Positions 48,001 to 61,128 of a DNA stretch of 64,000 bases are shown one piece after another; position 1 is the first letter of the stretch; each line of letters begins with the position of its first letter. Source of the stretch: Osmia lignaria lignaria (taxonomy: Eukaryota > Arthropoda > Insecta > Hymenoptera > Megachilidae); contig NW_027478169.1 of the NCBI RefSeq assembly GCF_051020975.1, positions 11,160,001-11,224,000 of the forward strand, given 5' to 3'. A model generated the notes under the pieces. The model was given only the letters and a program-made list of their open reading frames with translations, was not told the DNA's origin and ran no database searches. The translations under genes and the position numbers were made by a program.

Positions 48001-49214
48001 AAACACCGTGGCCCCTTTCTTTGAGATAACTCTGCACTATTGCGAGCTGCAAATGCCACTTCCAGCTTAGCTGTGCAGAAGAAGAACAACAAGAAGAAGA
48101 AATATCTCGAAATATGTCCGTCAGGCCCCTTCCCTTGAGATATATCTGCAAATATCTCGGAAACGAAGCGAGCTATGGCAAAATGTTGAGAGACCTTTTT
48201 TGTAGAGAATTAAGTTTCCTACTTTTTATGTTCTATGATATTTTTTGATCGGATGCGTAGTTCTCGAGATATATCAAGATATTTAAAAGTTCCGAAGCCG
48301 CACCAACATAATAGAGATACAGAAACACCGTGGCCCCTTTCTTTGAGATAACTCTGCACTACTGCGAGCTGCAAATGCCACTTCCAGCTTAGCTGTGCAG
48401 AAGAAGAACAACAAGAAGAAGAAATATCTCGAAATATGTCCGTCAGGCCCCTTCCCTTGAGATAAATCTGCAAATATCTCGGAAACGAAGCGAGCTATGG
48501 CAAAATGTTAAGAGACCTTTTTTGTAGAGAATTAAGTTTCCTACTTTTTATGTTCTATGATATTTTTCGATCAGAGGCGTAGTTCTCGAGATATATCAAG
48601 ATATTTAAAAGTTCCGAAGCCGCACCAACATAATAGAGATACAGAAACACCGTGGCCCCTTTCTTTGAGATAACTTTGCACTATTGCGAGCTGTAAATGC
48701 CACTTTCAGCTTAGCTGTGCAGAAGAAGAACAACAAGAAGAAGAAATATCTCGAAATATGTCCGTCAGGCCCCTTCCCTTGAGATATATCTGCAAATATC
48801 TCGGAAACGAAGCGAGCTATGGCAAAATGTTAAGAGACCTTTTTTGTAGAGAATTAAGTTTCCTACTTTTTATGTTCTATGATATTTTTTGATCGGATGC
48901 GTAGTTCTCGAGATATATCAAGATATTTAAAAGTTCCGAAGCCGCACCAACATAATAGAGATACAGAAACACCGTGGCCCCTTTCTTTGAGATAACTCTG
49001 CACTATTGCGCGCTGCAAATGCCACTTCCAGCTTAGCTGTGCAGAAGAAGAACAACAAGAAGAAGAAATATCTCGAAATATGCCCGTAAGGCCCCTTCCA
49101 TTGAGATAAATCTGCAAATATCTCGGAAACGAAGCGAGCTATGGCAAAATGTTAAGAGACCTTTTTTGTAGAGAATTAAGTTTCCTACTTTTTATGTTCT
49201 ATGATATTTTTTGA
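45029..49214 (+). repeat. Thirteen-unit higher-order repeat, copy 2 (4186 bp)
   Basis: Twelve units match copy 1 at an offset of exactly 4186 bp, including the private CCGAGGCCGC (near 47006). The thirteenth (48893) instead carries ATGCCCGTAAGG and TTCCATTGAG, the markers of 36350. A variant private to this copy is GCATATATC near 45573. The high identity indicates a young duplication. Confidence 0.92.
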
Positions 49215-51468
49215 TCAGATGCGTAGTTCTCGAGATATATCAAGATATTTAAAAGTTCCGAAGTCGCACCAACATAATAGAGATACAGAAACACCGTGGC
49301 CCCTTTCTTTGAGATAACTCTGCACTACTGCGAGCTGCAAATGCCACTTCCAGCTTAGCTGTGCAGAAGAAGAACAACAAGAAGAAGAAATATCTCGAAA
49401 TATGTCCGTCAGACCCCTTCCCTTGAGATAAATCTGCAAATATCTCGGAAACGAAGCGAGCTATGGCAAAATGTTCAGAGACCTTTTTTGTAGAGAATTA
49501 AGTTTCCTACTTTTTATGTTCTATGATATTTTTTGATCAGATGCGTAGTTCTCGAGATATATCGAGATATTTAAAAGTTCCGAAGCCGCACCAACATAAT
49601 AGAGATACAGAAACACCGTGGCCCCTTTCTTTGAGATAACTCTGCACTATTGCGCGCTGCAAATGCCACTTCCAGCTTAGCTGTGCAGAAGAAGAACAAC
49701 AAGAAGAAGAAATATCTCGAAATATGTCCGTCAGGCCCCTTCCCTTGAGATAAATATGCAAATATCTCGGAAACGAAGCGAGCTATGGCAAAATGTTAAG
49801 AGACCTTTTTTGTAGAGAATTAAGTTTCCTACTTTTTATGTTCTATGATATTTTTTGATCAGATGCGTTGTTCTCGAGATATATCAAGATATTTAAAAGT
49901 TCCGAAGCCGCACCAACATAATAGAGATACAGACACACCGTGGCCCCTTTCTTGGAGATAACTCTGCACTATTTCGAGCTGCAAATGCCACTTCCAGCTT
50001 AGCTGTGCAGAAGAAGAACAACAAGAAGAAGAAATATCTCGAAATATGTCCGTCAGGCCCCTTCCCTTGAGATAAATATGCAAATATCTCGGAAACGAAG
50101 CGAGCTATGGCAAAATGTTAAGAGACCTTTTTTGTAGAGAATTAAGTTTCCTACTTTTTATGTTCTATGATATTTTTTGATCGGATGCGTAGTTCTCGAG
50201 ATATATCAAGATATTTAAAAGTTCCGAAGCCGCACCAACATAATAGAGATACAGAAACACCGTGGCCCCTTTCTTTGAGATAACTCTGCACTATTGCGAG
50301 CTGCAAATGCCACTTCCAGCTTAGCTGTGCAGAAGAAGAACAACAAGAAGAAGAAATATCTCGAAATATGTCCGTCAGGCCCCTTCCCTTGAGATATATC
50401 TGCAAATATCTCGGAAACGAAGCGAGCTATGGCAAAATGTTGAGAGACCTTTTTTGTAGAGAATTAAGTTTCCTACTTTTTATGTTCTATGATATTTTTT
50501 GATCGGATGCGTAGTTCTCGAGATATATCAAGATATTTAAAAGTTCCGAAGCCGCACCAACATAATAGAGATACAGAAACACCGTGGCCCCTTTCTTTGA
50601 GATAACTCTGCACTACTGCGAGCTGCAAATGCCACTTCCAGCTTAGCTGTGCAGAAGAAGAACAACAAGAAGAAGAAATATCTCGAAATATGTCCGTCAG
50701 ACCCCTTCCCTTGAGATAAATCTGCAAATATCTCGGAAACGAAGCGAGCTATGGCAAAATGTTAAGAGACCTTTTTTGTAGAGAATTAAGTTTGCTACTT
50801 TTTATGTTCTATGATATTTTTTGATCAGATGCGTAGTTCTCGAGATATATCCAGATATTTAAAAGTTCCGAAGCGGCACCAACATAATAGAGATACAGAA
50901 ACACCGTGGCCCCTTTCTTTGAGGTAACTCTGCACTATTGCGAGCTGCAAATGCCACTTCCAGCTTAGCTGTGCAGAAGAAGAACAACAAGAAGAAGAAA
51001 TATCTCGAAATATGTCCGTCAGGCCCCTTCCCTTGAGATAAATCTGCAAATATCTCGGAAACCAAGCGAGCTATGGCAAAATGTTAAGAGACCTTATTTG
51101 TAGAGAATTAAGTTTCCTACTTTTTATGTTCTACGATATTTTTTGATCAGATGCGTAGTTCTCGAGATATATCAAGATATTTAAAAGTTCCGAAGCCGCA
51201 CCAACATAATAGAGATACAGAAACACCGTGGCCCCTTTCTTTGAGATAACTCTGCACTATTGCGAACTGCAAATGCCACTTCCAGCTTAGCTGTGCAGAA
51301 GAAGAACAACAAGAAGAAGAAATATCTCGAAATATGTCCGTCAGGCCCCTTCCCTTGAGATAAATCTGCAAATATCTCGGAAACGAAGCGAGCTATGGCA
51401 AAATGTTAAGAGACCTTTTTTGTAGAGAATTAAGTTTCCTACTTTTTATGTTCTATGATATTTTTCGA
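49215..51468 (+). repeat. Segment linking the thirteen-unit block to the trimer region
   Basis: 49215 matches 36672 (GAAGTCGCACC). 49537 is probably a hybrid: its head and GCGCGCTGC resemble 36994, while its GATAAATATGC tail resembles the 43097 type. 49859-51468 matches 25080-26689 at an offset of 24779 bp, including GTTTGCTACT, GAAGCGGCACC, GGAAACCAAGCG and GCGAACTGC. The last two units are also the first two members of the trimer pattern that follows. Confidence 0.82.
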
Positions 51469-54366
51469 TCAGAGGCGTAGTTCTCGAGATATATCAAGAT
51501 ATTTAAAAGTTCCGAAGCCGCACCAACATAATAGAGATACAGAAACACCGTGGCCCCTTTCTTTGAGATAACTCTGCACGATTGCGAGCTGGAAATGCCA
51601 CTTCCAGCTTAGCTGTGCAGAAGAAGAACAACAAGAAGAAGAAATATCTCGAAATATGTCCGTCAGACCCCTTCCCTTGAGATAAATCTGCAAATATCTC
51701 GGAAACCAAGCGAGCTATGGCAAAATGTTAAGAGACCTTATTTGTAGAGAATTAAGTTTCCTACTTTTTATGTTCTACGATATTTTTTGATCAGATGCGT
51801 GGTTCTCGAGATATATCAAGATATTTAAAAGTTCCGAAGCCGCACCAACATAAGAGAGATACAGAAACACCGTGGCCCCTTTCTTTGAGATAACTCTGCA
51901 CTATTGCGAACTGCAAATGCCACTTCCAGCTTAGCTGTGCAGAAGAAGAACAACAAGAAGAAGAAATATCTCGAAATATGTCCGTCAGGCCCCTTCCCTT
52001 GAGATAAATCTGCAAATATCTCGGAAACGAAGCGAGCTATGGCAAAATGTTAAGAGACCTTTTTTGTACAGAATTATCTTTCCTACAATTTACGTTCTCT
52101 GATATTTTTTGATCAGAAGCGTAGTTTTCGAGATATATCGAGATATTTAAAAGTTCCGAAGCCGCACCAACATAATAGAGATACAGAAACACCGTGGCCC
52201 CTTTCTTTGAGATAAGTCTGCACTATTGCGACCTGCAAATGCCACTTCCAGCTTAGCTGTGCAGAAGATGAACAACAAGAAGAAGAAATATCTCGAAATA
52301 TGTCCGTCAGGCCCCTTCCCTTGAGATAAATCTGCAAATATCTCGGAAACGAAGCGAGCTATGGCAAAATGTTAAGAGACCTTTTTTGTAGAGAATTAAG
52401 TTTCCTACTTTTTATGTTCTATGATATTTTTCGATCAGAGGCGTAGTTCTCGAGATATATCAAGATATTTAAAAGTTCCGAAGCCGCACCAACATAATAG
52501 AGATACAGAAACACCGTGGCCCCTTTCTTTGAGGTAACTCTGCACTATTGCGAGCTGCAAATGCCACTTCCAGCTTAGCTGTGCAGAAGAAGAACAACAA
52601 GAAGAAGAAATATCTCGAAATATGTGCGTCAGGCCCCTTCCCTTGAGATAAATCTGCAAATATCTCGGAAACCAAGCGAGCTATGGCAAAATGTTAAGAG
52701 ACCTTATTTGTAGAGAATTAAGTTTCCTACTTTTTATGTTCTACGATATTTTTTGATCAGATGCGTAGTTCTCGAGATATATCAAGATATTTAAAAGTTC
52801 CGAAGCCGCACCAACATAATAGAGATACAGAAACACCGTGGCCCCTTTCTTTGAGATAACTCTGCACTATTGCGAACTGCAAATGCCACTTCCAGCTTAG
52901 CTGTGCAGAAGAAGAACAACAAGAAGAAGAGATATCTCGAAATATGTCCGTCAGGCCCCTTCCCTTGAGATAAATCTGCAAATATCTCGGAAACGAAGCG
53001 AGCTATGGCAAAATGTTAAGAGACCTTTTTTGTACAGAATTATCTTTCCTACAATTTACGTTCTCTGATATTTTTTGATCAGAAGCGTAGTTTTCGAGAT
53101 ATATCGAGATATTTAAAAGTTCCGAAGCCGCACCAACATAATAGAGATACAGAAACACCGTGGCCCCTTTCTTTGAGGTAAGTCTGCACTATTGCGACCT
53201 GCAAATGCCACTTCCAGCTTAGCTGTGCAGAAGATGAACAACAAGAAGAAGAAATATCTCGAAATATGTCCGTCAGGCCCCTTCCCTTGAGATAAATCTG
53301 CAAATATCTCGGAAACGAAGCGAGCTATGGCAAAATGTTAAGAGACCTTTTTTGTAGAGAATTAAGTTTCCTACTTTTTATGTTCTATGATATTTTTTGA
53401 TCAGATGCGTAGTTCTCGAGATATATAGAGATATTTAAAAGTTCCGAAGCGGCACCAACATAATAGAGATACAGAAACACCGTGGCCCCTTTCTTTGAGG
53501 TAACTCTGCACTATTGCGAGCTGCAAATGCCACTTCCAGCTTAGCTGTGCAGAAGAAGAACAACAAGAAGAAGAAATATCTCGAAATATGTCCGTCAGGC
53601 CCCTTCCCTTGAGATAAATCTGCAAATATCTCGGAAACCAAGCGAGCTATGGCAAAATGTTAAGAGACCTTATTTGTAGAGAATTAAGTTTCCTACTTTT
53701 TATGTTCTACGATACTTTTTGATCAGATGCGTAGTTCTCGAGATATATCAAGATATTTAAAAGTTCCGAAGCCGCACCAACATAATAGAGATACAGAAAC
53801 ACCGTGGCCCCTTTCTTTGAGATAACTCTGCACTATTGCGAACTGCAAATGCCACTTCCAGCTTAGCTGTGCAGAAGAAGAACAACAAGAAGAAGAAATA
53901 TCTCGAAATATGTCCGTCAGGCCCCTTCCCTTGAGATAAATCTGCAAATATCTCGGAAACGAAGCGAGCTATGGCAAAATGTTAAGAGACCTTTTTTGTA
54001 CAGAATTATCTTTCCTACAATTTACGTTCTCCGATATTTTTTGATCAGAAGCGTAGTTTTCGAGATATATCGAGATATTTAAAAGTTCCGAAGCCGCACC
54101 AACATAATAGAGATACAGAAACACCGTGGCCCCTTTCTTTGAGATAACTCTGCACTATTGCGACCTGCAAATGCCACTTCCAGCTTAGCTGTGCAGAAGA
54201 AGAACAACAAGAAGAAGAAATATCTCGAAATATGTCCGTCAGGCCCCTTCCCTTGAGATAAATCTGCAAATATCTCGGAAACGAAGCGAGCTATGGCAAA
54301 ATGTTAAGAGACCTTTTTTGTAGAGAATTAAGTTTCCTACTTTTTATGTTCTATGATATTTTTCGA
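51469..54366 (+). repeat. Trimer higher-order repeat, three copies of 966 bp
   Basis: Each trimer has unit X (GGAAACCAAGCG, then GACCTTATTTG and TTCTACGATA), unit Y (GCGAACTGC, then TTGTACAGAATTATC) and unit Z (TTTTCGAG head, GCGACCTGC). Starts are 51469-51791-52113, 52435-52757-53079 and 53401-53723-54045. An XY pair at 50825-51468 precedes them. Unit X varies most: 51469 has CTGGAAATG, 52435 has ATGTGCGTCAGG and 53401 has ATATAGAGATATT. Confidence 0.9.
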
Positions 54367-56298
54367 TCAGAGGCGTAGTTCTCGAGATATATCAAGATAT
54401 TTAAAAGTTCCGAAGCCGCACCAAAATAATAGAGATACAGAAACACCGTGGCCCCTTTCTTTGAGATAACTCTGCACGATTGCGAGCTGGAAATGCCACT
54501 TCCAGTTTAGCTGTGCAGAAGAAGAACAACAAGAAGAAGAAATATCTCGAAATATGTCCGTCAGGCCCCTTCCCTTGAGATAAATCTGCAAATATCTCGG
54601 AAACGAAGCGAGCTATGGCAAAATGTTAAGAGACCTTTTTTGTAGAGAATTATGTTTCCTACTTTTTATGTTCTATGATATTTTTTGATCAGACCCGTAG
54701 TTCTCGAGATATATCAAGATATTTAAAAGTTCCGAAGCCGCACCAACATAATAGAGATACAGAAACACCGTGGCCCCTTTCTTTGAGATATCTCTGCACT
54801 ATTGCGAGCTGCAAATGCCACTTCCAGCTTAGCTGTGCAGAAGAAGAACAACAAGAAGAAGAAATATCTCGAAATATGTCCGTTAGGCCCCTTCCCTTGA
54901 GATAAATCTGCAAATATCTCGGAAACGAAGCGAGCTATGGCAAAATGTTAAGAGACCTTTTTTGTAGAGAATTAAGTTTCCTACTTTTTATGCTCTATGA
55001 TATTTTTTGATCAGATGCGTAGTTCTCGAGATATATCAAGATATTTAAAAGTTCCGAAGCCGCACCAACATAATAGAGATACAGAAACACCGTGGCCCCT
55101 TTCTTTGAGATAACTCTGCACTATTGCGAGCTGGAAATGCCACTTCCAGTTTAGCTGTGCAGAAGAAGAACAACAAGAAGAAGAAATATCTCGAAATATG
55201 TCCGTTAGGCCCCTTCCCTTCAGATAAATCTGCAAATATCTCGGAAACGAAGAGAGCTATGGCAAAATGTTAAGAGACCTTTTTTGTAGAGAATTAAGTT
55301 TCCTACTTTTTATGTTCTATGATATTTTTTGATCAGATGCGTAGTTCTCGAGATATATCAAGATATTTAAAAGTTCCGAAGCCGCACCAACATAATAGAG
55401 ATACAGAAACACCGTGGCCCCTTTCTTTGAGATAACTCTGCCCTACTGCGAGCTGCAAATGCCACTTCCAGCTTAGCTGTGCAGAGGAAGAACAACAAGA
55501 AGAAGAAATATCTCGAAATATGTCCGTCTGGCCAGTTCCTTTGAGCTGAATCTGCAAATATCTCGGAAACGAAGCGAGCTATGGCAAAATGTTAAGAGAC
55601 CTTTTTTGTAGAGAATTAAGTTTCCTACTTTTTATGTTCTATGATATTTTTTGATCAGATGCGTAGTTCTCGAGATATATCAAGATATTTAAAAGTTCCG
55701 AAGCCGCACCAACATAATAGAGATACAGAAACACCGTAGCCCCTTTCTTTGAGATAACTCTGCCCTACTGCGAGCTGCAAATGCCACTTCCAGCTTAGCT
55801 GTGCAGAGGAAGAACAACAAGAAGAAGAAATATCTCGAAATATGTCCGTCTGGCCAGTTCCTTTGAGCTGAATCTGCAAATATCTCGGAAACGAAGCGAG
55901 CTATGGCAAAATGTTAAGAGACCGTTTTTGTAGAGAATTAAGTTTCCTACTTTTTATGTTCTACGATATTTTTTGATCAGACGCGTAGTTCTCGAGATAT
56001 ATCAAGATATTTAAAAGTTCCGAAGCCGCACCAACATAATAGGGATACAGAAACACCGTGGCCCCTTTCTTTGAGATAACTCTGCACTATTGCGAGCTGT
56101 AAATGCCACTTCCAGCTTAGCTGTGCAGAAGAAGAACAACAAGAAAAAGAAATATCTCGAAATATGTCCGTCAGGCCCCTTCCCTTGAGATATATCTGCA
56201 AATATCTCGGAAACGAAGCGAGCTATGGCAAAATGTTAAGAGACCATTTTTGTAGAGAATTAAGTTTCCTACTTTTTATGTTCTATGATATTTTTTGA
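54367..56298 (+). repeat. Six units including a near-identical type D pair
   Basis: 54367 is type C with a TTCGATCAGAGGCG head. 54689 has CAGACCCG and GATATCTCTGC. 55333 and 55655 are adjacent type D units sharing CTGCCCTACTGCG and CCGTCTGGCC, so one was copied from the other; 55655 alone has CCGTAGCCCC. 55977 has AAGAAAAAG in the triplet tract. Type D units reappear here after a gap of about 46 kb. Confidence 0.82.
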
Positions 56299-58874
56299 TC
56301 TGATGCGTAGTTCTCGAGATATATCAAGATATTTAAAAGTTCCGAAGCCGCACCACCATAATAGAGATACAGAAACACCGTGGCCCCTCTCTTTGAGATA
56401 ACTCTGCACTATTGCGAGCTGGAAATGCCACTTCCAGTTTAGCTGTGCAGAAGAAGAACAACAAGAAGCAAAAATATCTCGAAATATGTCCGTTAGGCCC
56501 CTTCCCTTGAGATAAATCTGCAAATATCTCGGAAACGAAGCGAGCTATGGCAAAATGTTAAGAGACCTTTCTTGTAGAGAATTAAGTTTCCTACTTTTTA
56601 TGTTCTATGATATTTTTCGATCAGATGCGTAGTTCTCGAGATATATCAAGATATTTAAAAGTTCCGAAGCCGCACCAACATAATAGAGATACAGAAACAC
56701 CGTGGCCCCTTTCTTTGAGATAACTCTGCACTATTGCGAGCTGCAAATGCCACTTCCAGCTTAGCTGTGCAGAAGAAGAACATCAAGAAGAAGAAATATC
56801 TCGAAATATGTCCGTCAGGCCCCTTCCCTTGAGATAAATCTGCAAATATCTCGGAAACGAAGAGAGCTATGGCAAAATGTTAAGAGACCTTTTTTGTAGA
56901 GAATTAGGTTTCCTACTTTTTATGTTCCATGATATTTTTCGATCAGATGCGTAGTTCTCGAGATATATCAAGATATTTAAAAGTTCCGAAGCCGCACCAA
57001 CATAATAGAGATACAGAAACACCGTGGCCCCTTTCTTTGAGATAACTCTGCACTATTGCGAGCTGGAAATGCCACTTCCAGTTTAGCTGTGCAGAAGAAG
57101 AACAACAAGAAGAAGAAATATCTCGAAATATGTCCGTTAGGGCCCTTCCCTTGAGATAAATCTGCAAATATCTCGGAAACGAAGCGAGCTATGGCAAAAT
57201 CTTAAGAGACCTTTTTTGTAGAGAATTAAGTTTCCTACCTTTTACGTTCTATGATATTTTTTGATCAGATGCGTAGTTCTCGAGATATATCAAGATATTT
57301 AAAAGTTCCGAAGCCGCACCAACATAATAGAGATACAGAAACACCGTGGCCCCTTTCTTTGAGATAACTCTGCACTATTGCGAGCTGCAAATGCCACTTC
57401 CAGCTTAGCTGTGCAGAGGAAGAACAACAAGAAGAAGAAATATCTCGGAATATGTCCGTCAGGCCAGTTCCTTTGAGCTGAATCTGCAAATATCTCGGAA
57501 ACGAAGCGAGCTATGGCAAAATGTTAACAGACGTTTTTTGTAGAGAATTATGTTTCCTACAATTTATGTTCTATGATATTATTTGATCAGAAGCGTAGTT
57601 TTCGAGATATATCGAGATATTTAAAAGTTCCGAAGACGCACCAACATAATAGAGATACAGAAACACCGTGGCCCCTTTCTTTGAGATAACTGTGCACTAG
57701 TGCGAGCCGCAAATGCCACTTCCAGCTTAGCTGTGCAGAAGAAGAACAACAAGAAGAAGAAATATCTCGAAATATGTCCGTCAGGCCCCTTCCCTTGAGA
57801 TATATGTGCAAATATCTCGGAAACGAAGCGAGCTATGGCAAAATGTTAAGAGACCGTTTTTGTAGAGAATTAAGTTTCCTACTTTTTATGTTCTATGATA
57901 TTTTTTGATCAGACGCGTAGTTCTCGAGATATATCAAGATATTTAAAAGTTCCGAAGCCGCACCAACATAATAGAGATACAGAAACACCGTGGCCCCTTT
58001 CTTTGAGATAACTCTGCACTAGTGCGAGCCGCAAATGCCACTTCCAGCTTAGCTGTGCAGAAGAAGAACAACAAGAAGAAGAAATATCTCGAAATATGTC
58101 CGTCAGGCCCCTTCCCTTGAGATAAATATGCAAATATCTCGGAAACGAAGCGAGCTATGGCAAAATGTTAAGAGACCTTTTTTGTAGAGAATTAGGTTTC
58201 CTACTTTTTATGTTCTATAATATTTTTTGATCAGATGCGTAGTTCTCGAGATATATCAAGATATTTAAAAGTTCCGAAGCCGCACCAACATAATAGAGAT
58301 ACAGAAACACCGTGGCCCCTTTCTTTGAGATAACTCTGCACTATTGCGAGCTGCAAATGCCACTTCCAGCTTAGCTGTGCAGAAGAAGAACAACAAGAAG
58401 AAGAAATATCTCGAAATATGTCCGTCAGGCCAGTTCCTTTGAGTTGAATCTGCAAATATCTCGGAAACGAAGCGAGCTATGGCAAAATGTTAAGAGACCT
58501 TTTTTGTAGAGAATTATGTTTCCTACAATTTATGTTCTATGATATTTTTTAATCAGAAGCGTAGTTTTCGAGATATATCGAGATATTTAAAAGTTCCGAA
58601 GCCGCACCAACATAATAGAGATACAGAAACACCGTGGCCCCTTTCTTTGAGATAACTCTGCACTAGTGCGAGCCGCAAATGCCACTTCCAGCTTAGCTGT
58701 GCAGAAGAAGAACAACAAGAAGAAGAAATATCTCGAAATATGTCCGTCAGGCCCCTTCCCTTGAGATAAATCTGCACATAACTCGGAAACGAAGCGAGCT
58801 ATGGCAAAATGTGAAGAGACCTTTTGTGTAGAGAACTAAGTTTCCTACTTTTTATGTTCTATGATATTTTTTGA
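56299..58874 (+). repeat. Eight-unit segment, source of nested duplications
   Basis: Units begin at 56299 (TGATCTGATG, CACCACCATAAT, AGAAGCAAAAATATC), 56621 (GAACATCAAG), 56943 (TTAGGGCCC), 57265 (type D, ATCTCGGAATATG), 57587 (GAAGACGCACC, AACTGTGCAC), 57909, 58231 (type D with GAGTTGAATC) and 58553 (GCACATAACTCGG, ATGTGAAGAGACC). The first two recur at 58875 and 59197 at an offset of 2576 bp; the other six recur at 61129-63060 at an offset of 4186 bp. Confidence 0.85.
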
Positions 58875-61128
58875 TCTGATGCGTAGTTCTCGAGATATAT
58901 CAAGATATTTAAAAGTTCCGAAGCCGCACCACCATAATAGAGATACAGAAACACCGTGGCCCCTCTCTTTGAGATAACTCTGCACTATTGCGAGCTGGAA
59001 ATGCCACTTCCAGTTTAGCTGTGCAGAAGAAGAACAACAAGAAGCAAAAATATCTCGAAATATGTCCGTTAGGCCCCTTCCCTTGAGATAAATCTGCAAA
59101 TATCTCGGAAACGAAGCGAGCTATGGCAAAATGTTAAGAGACCTTTCTTGTAGAGAATTAAGTTTCCTACTTTTTATGTTCTATGATATTTTTCGATCAG
59201 ATGCGTAGTTCTCGAGATATATCAAGATATTTAAAAGTTCCGAAGCCGCACCAACATAATAGAGATACAGAAACACCGTGGCCCCTTTCTTTGAGATAAC
59301 TCTGCACTATTGCGAGCTGCAAATGCCACTTCCAGCTTAGCTGTGCAGAAGAAGAACATCAAGAAGAAGAAATATCTCGAAATATGTCCGTCAGGCCCCT
59401 TCCCTTGAGATAAATCTGCAAATATCTCGGAAACGAAGAGAGCTATGGCAAAATGTTAAGAGACCTTTTTTGTAGAGAATTAGGTTTCCTACTTTTTATG
59501 TTCCATGATATTTTTCGATCAGATGCGTAGTTCTCGAGATATATCAAGATATTTAAAAGTTCCGAAGCCGCACCAACATAATAGAGATACAGAAACACCG
59601 TGGCCCCTTTCTTTGAGATAACTCTGCACTATTGCGAGCTGCAAATGCCACTTCCAGCTTAGCTGTGCAGAAGAAGAACATCAAGAAGAAGAAATATCTC
59701 GAAATATGTCCGTCAGGCCCCTTCCCTTGAGATAAATCTGCAAATATCTCGGAAACGAAGAGAGCTATGGCAAAATGTTAAGAGACCTTTTTTGTAGAGA
59801 ATTAAGTTTCCTACTTTTTACGTTCTATGATATTTTTCGATCAGATGCGTAGTTCTCGAGATATATCAAGATATTTAAAAGTTCCGAAGCCGCACCAACA
59901 TAATAGAGATACAGAAACACCGTGGCCCCTTTCTTTGAGATAACTCTGCACTATTGCGAGCTGCAAATGCCACTTCCAGCTTAGCTGTGCAGAAGAAGAA
60001 CATCAAGAAGAAGAAATATCTCGAAATATGTCCGTCAGGCCCCTTCCCTTGAGATAAATCTGCAAATATCTCGGAAACGAAGAGAGCTATGGCAAAATGT
60101 TAAGAGACCTTTTTTGTAGAGAATTAAGTTTCCTACTTTTTATGTTCTATGATATTTTTTGATCTGATGCGTAGTTCTCGAGATATATCAAGATATTTAA
60201 AAGTTCCGAAGCCGCACCACCATAATGGAGATACAGAAACACCGTGGCCCCTCTCTTTGAGATAACTCTGCACTATTGCGAGCTGGAAATGCCACTTCCA
60301 GTTTAGCTGTGCAGAAGAAGTACAACAAGAAGCAAAAATATCTCGAAATATGTCCGTTAGGCCCCTTCCCTTGAGATAAATCTGCAAATATCTCGGAAAC
60401 GAAGCGAGCTATGGCAAAATGTTAAGAGACCTTATTTGTAGAGAATTAAGTTTCCTACCTTTTACGTTCTATGATATTTTTTGATCAGATGCGTAGTTCT
60501 CGAGATATATCAAGATATTTAAAAGTTCCGAAACCGCACCAACATAATAGAGATACATAAACACCGTGACCCCTTTCTTTGAGATAACTCTGCACTAGTG
60601 CGAGCCAGAAATGCCACTTCCAGCTTAGCTGTGCAGAAGAAGAACAACAAGAAGAAGAAATATCTCGAAATATGTCCGTTAGGCCCCTTCCCTTGAGATA
60701 AATCTGCAAATATCTCGGAAACGAAGCGAGCTATGGCAAAATGTTAAGAGACCTTTCTTGTAGAGAATTAAGTTTCCTACTTTTTATGTTCTATGATATT
60801 TTTCGATCAGATGCGTAGTTCTCGAGATATATCAAGATATTTAAAAGTTCCGAAGCCGCACCAACATAATAGAGATACAGAAACACCGTGGCCCTTTTCT
60901 TTGAGATAACTCTGCACTATTGCGAGCTGGAAATGCCACTTCCAGTTTAGCTGTGCAGAAGAAGAACAACAAGAAGAAGAAATATCTCGAAATATGTCCG
61001 TTAGGCCCCTTCCCTTGAGATAAATCTGCAAATATCTCGGAAACGAAGCGAGCTATGGCAAAATCTTAAGAGACCTTTTTTGTAGAGAATTAAGTTTCCT
61101 ACCTTTTACGTTCTATGATATTTTTTGA
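58875..61128 (+). repeat. Segment with three consecutive GAACATCAAG units
   Basis: 58875 and 60163 are copies of the 56299 unit (TGATCTG, AGCAAAAATATC). Between them lie 59197, 59519 and 59841, nearly identical to one another and to 56621, with GAACATCAAG (T at 59359, 59681 and 60003). This looks like local amplification of a single unit. 60485 is unusual (GAAACCGCACC, ATACATAAAC, GCGAGCCAGAAATG). 60807 is type C with GGCCCTTTTC. Confidence 0.85.
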
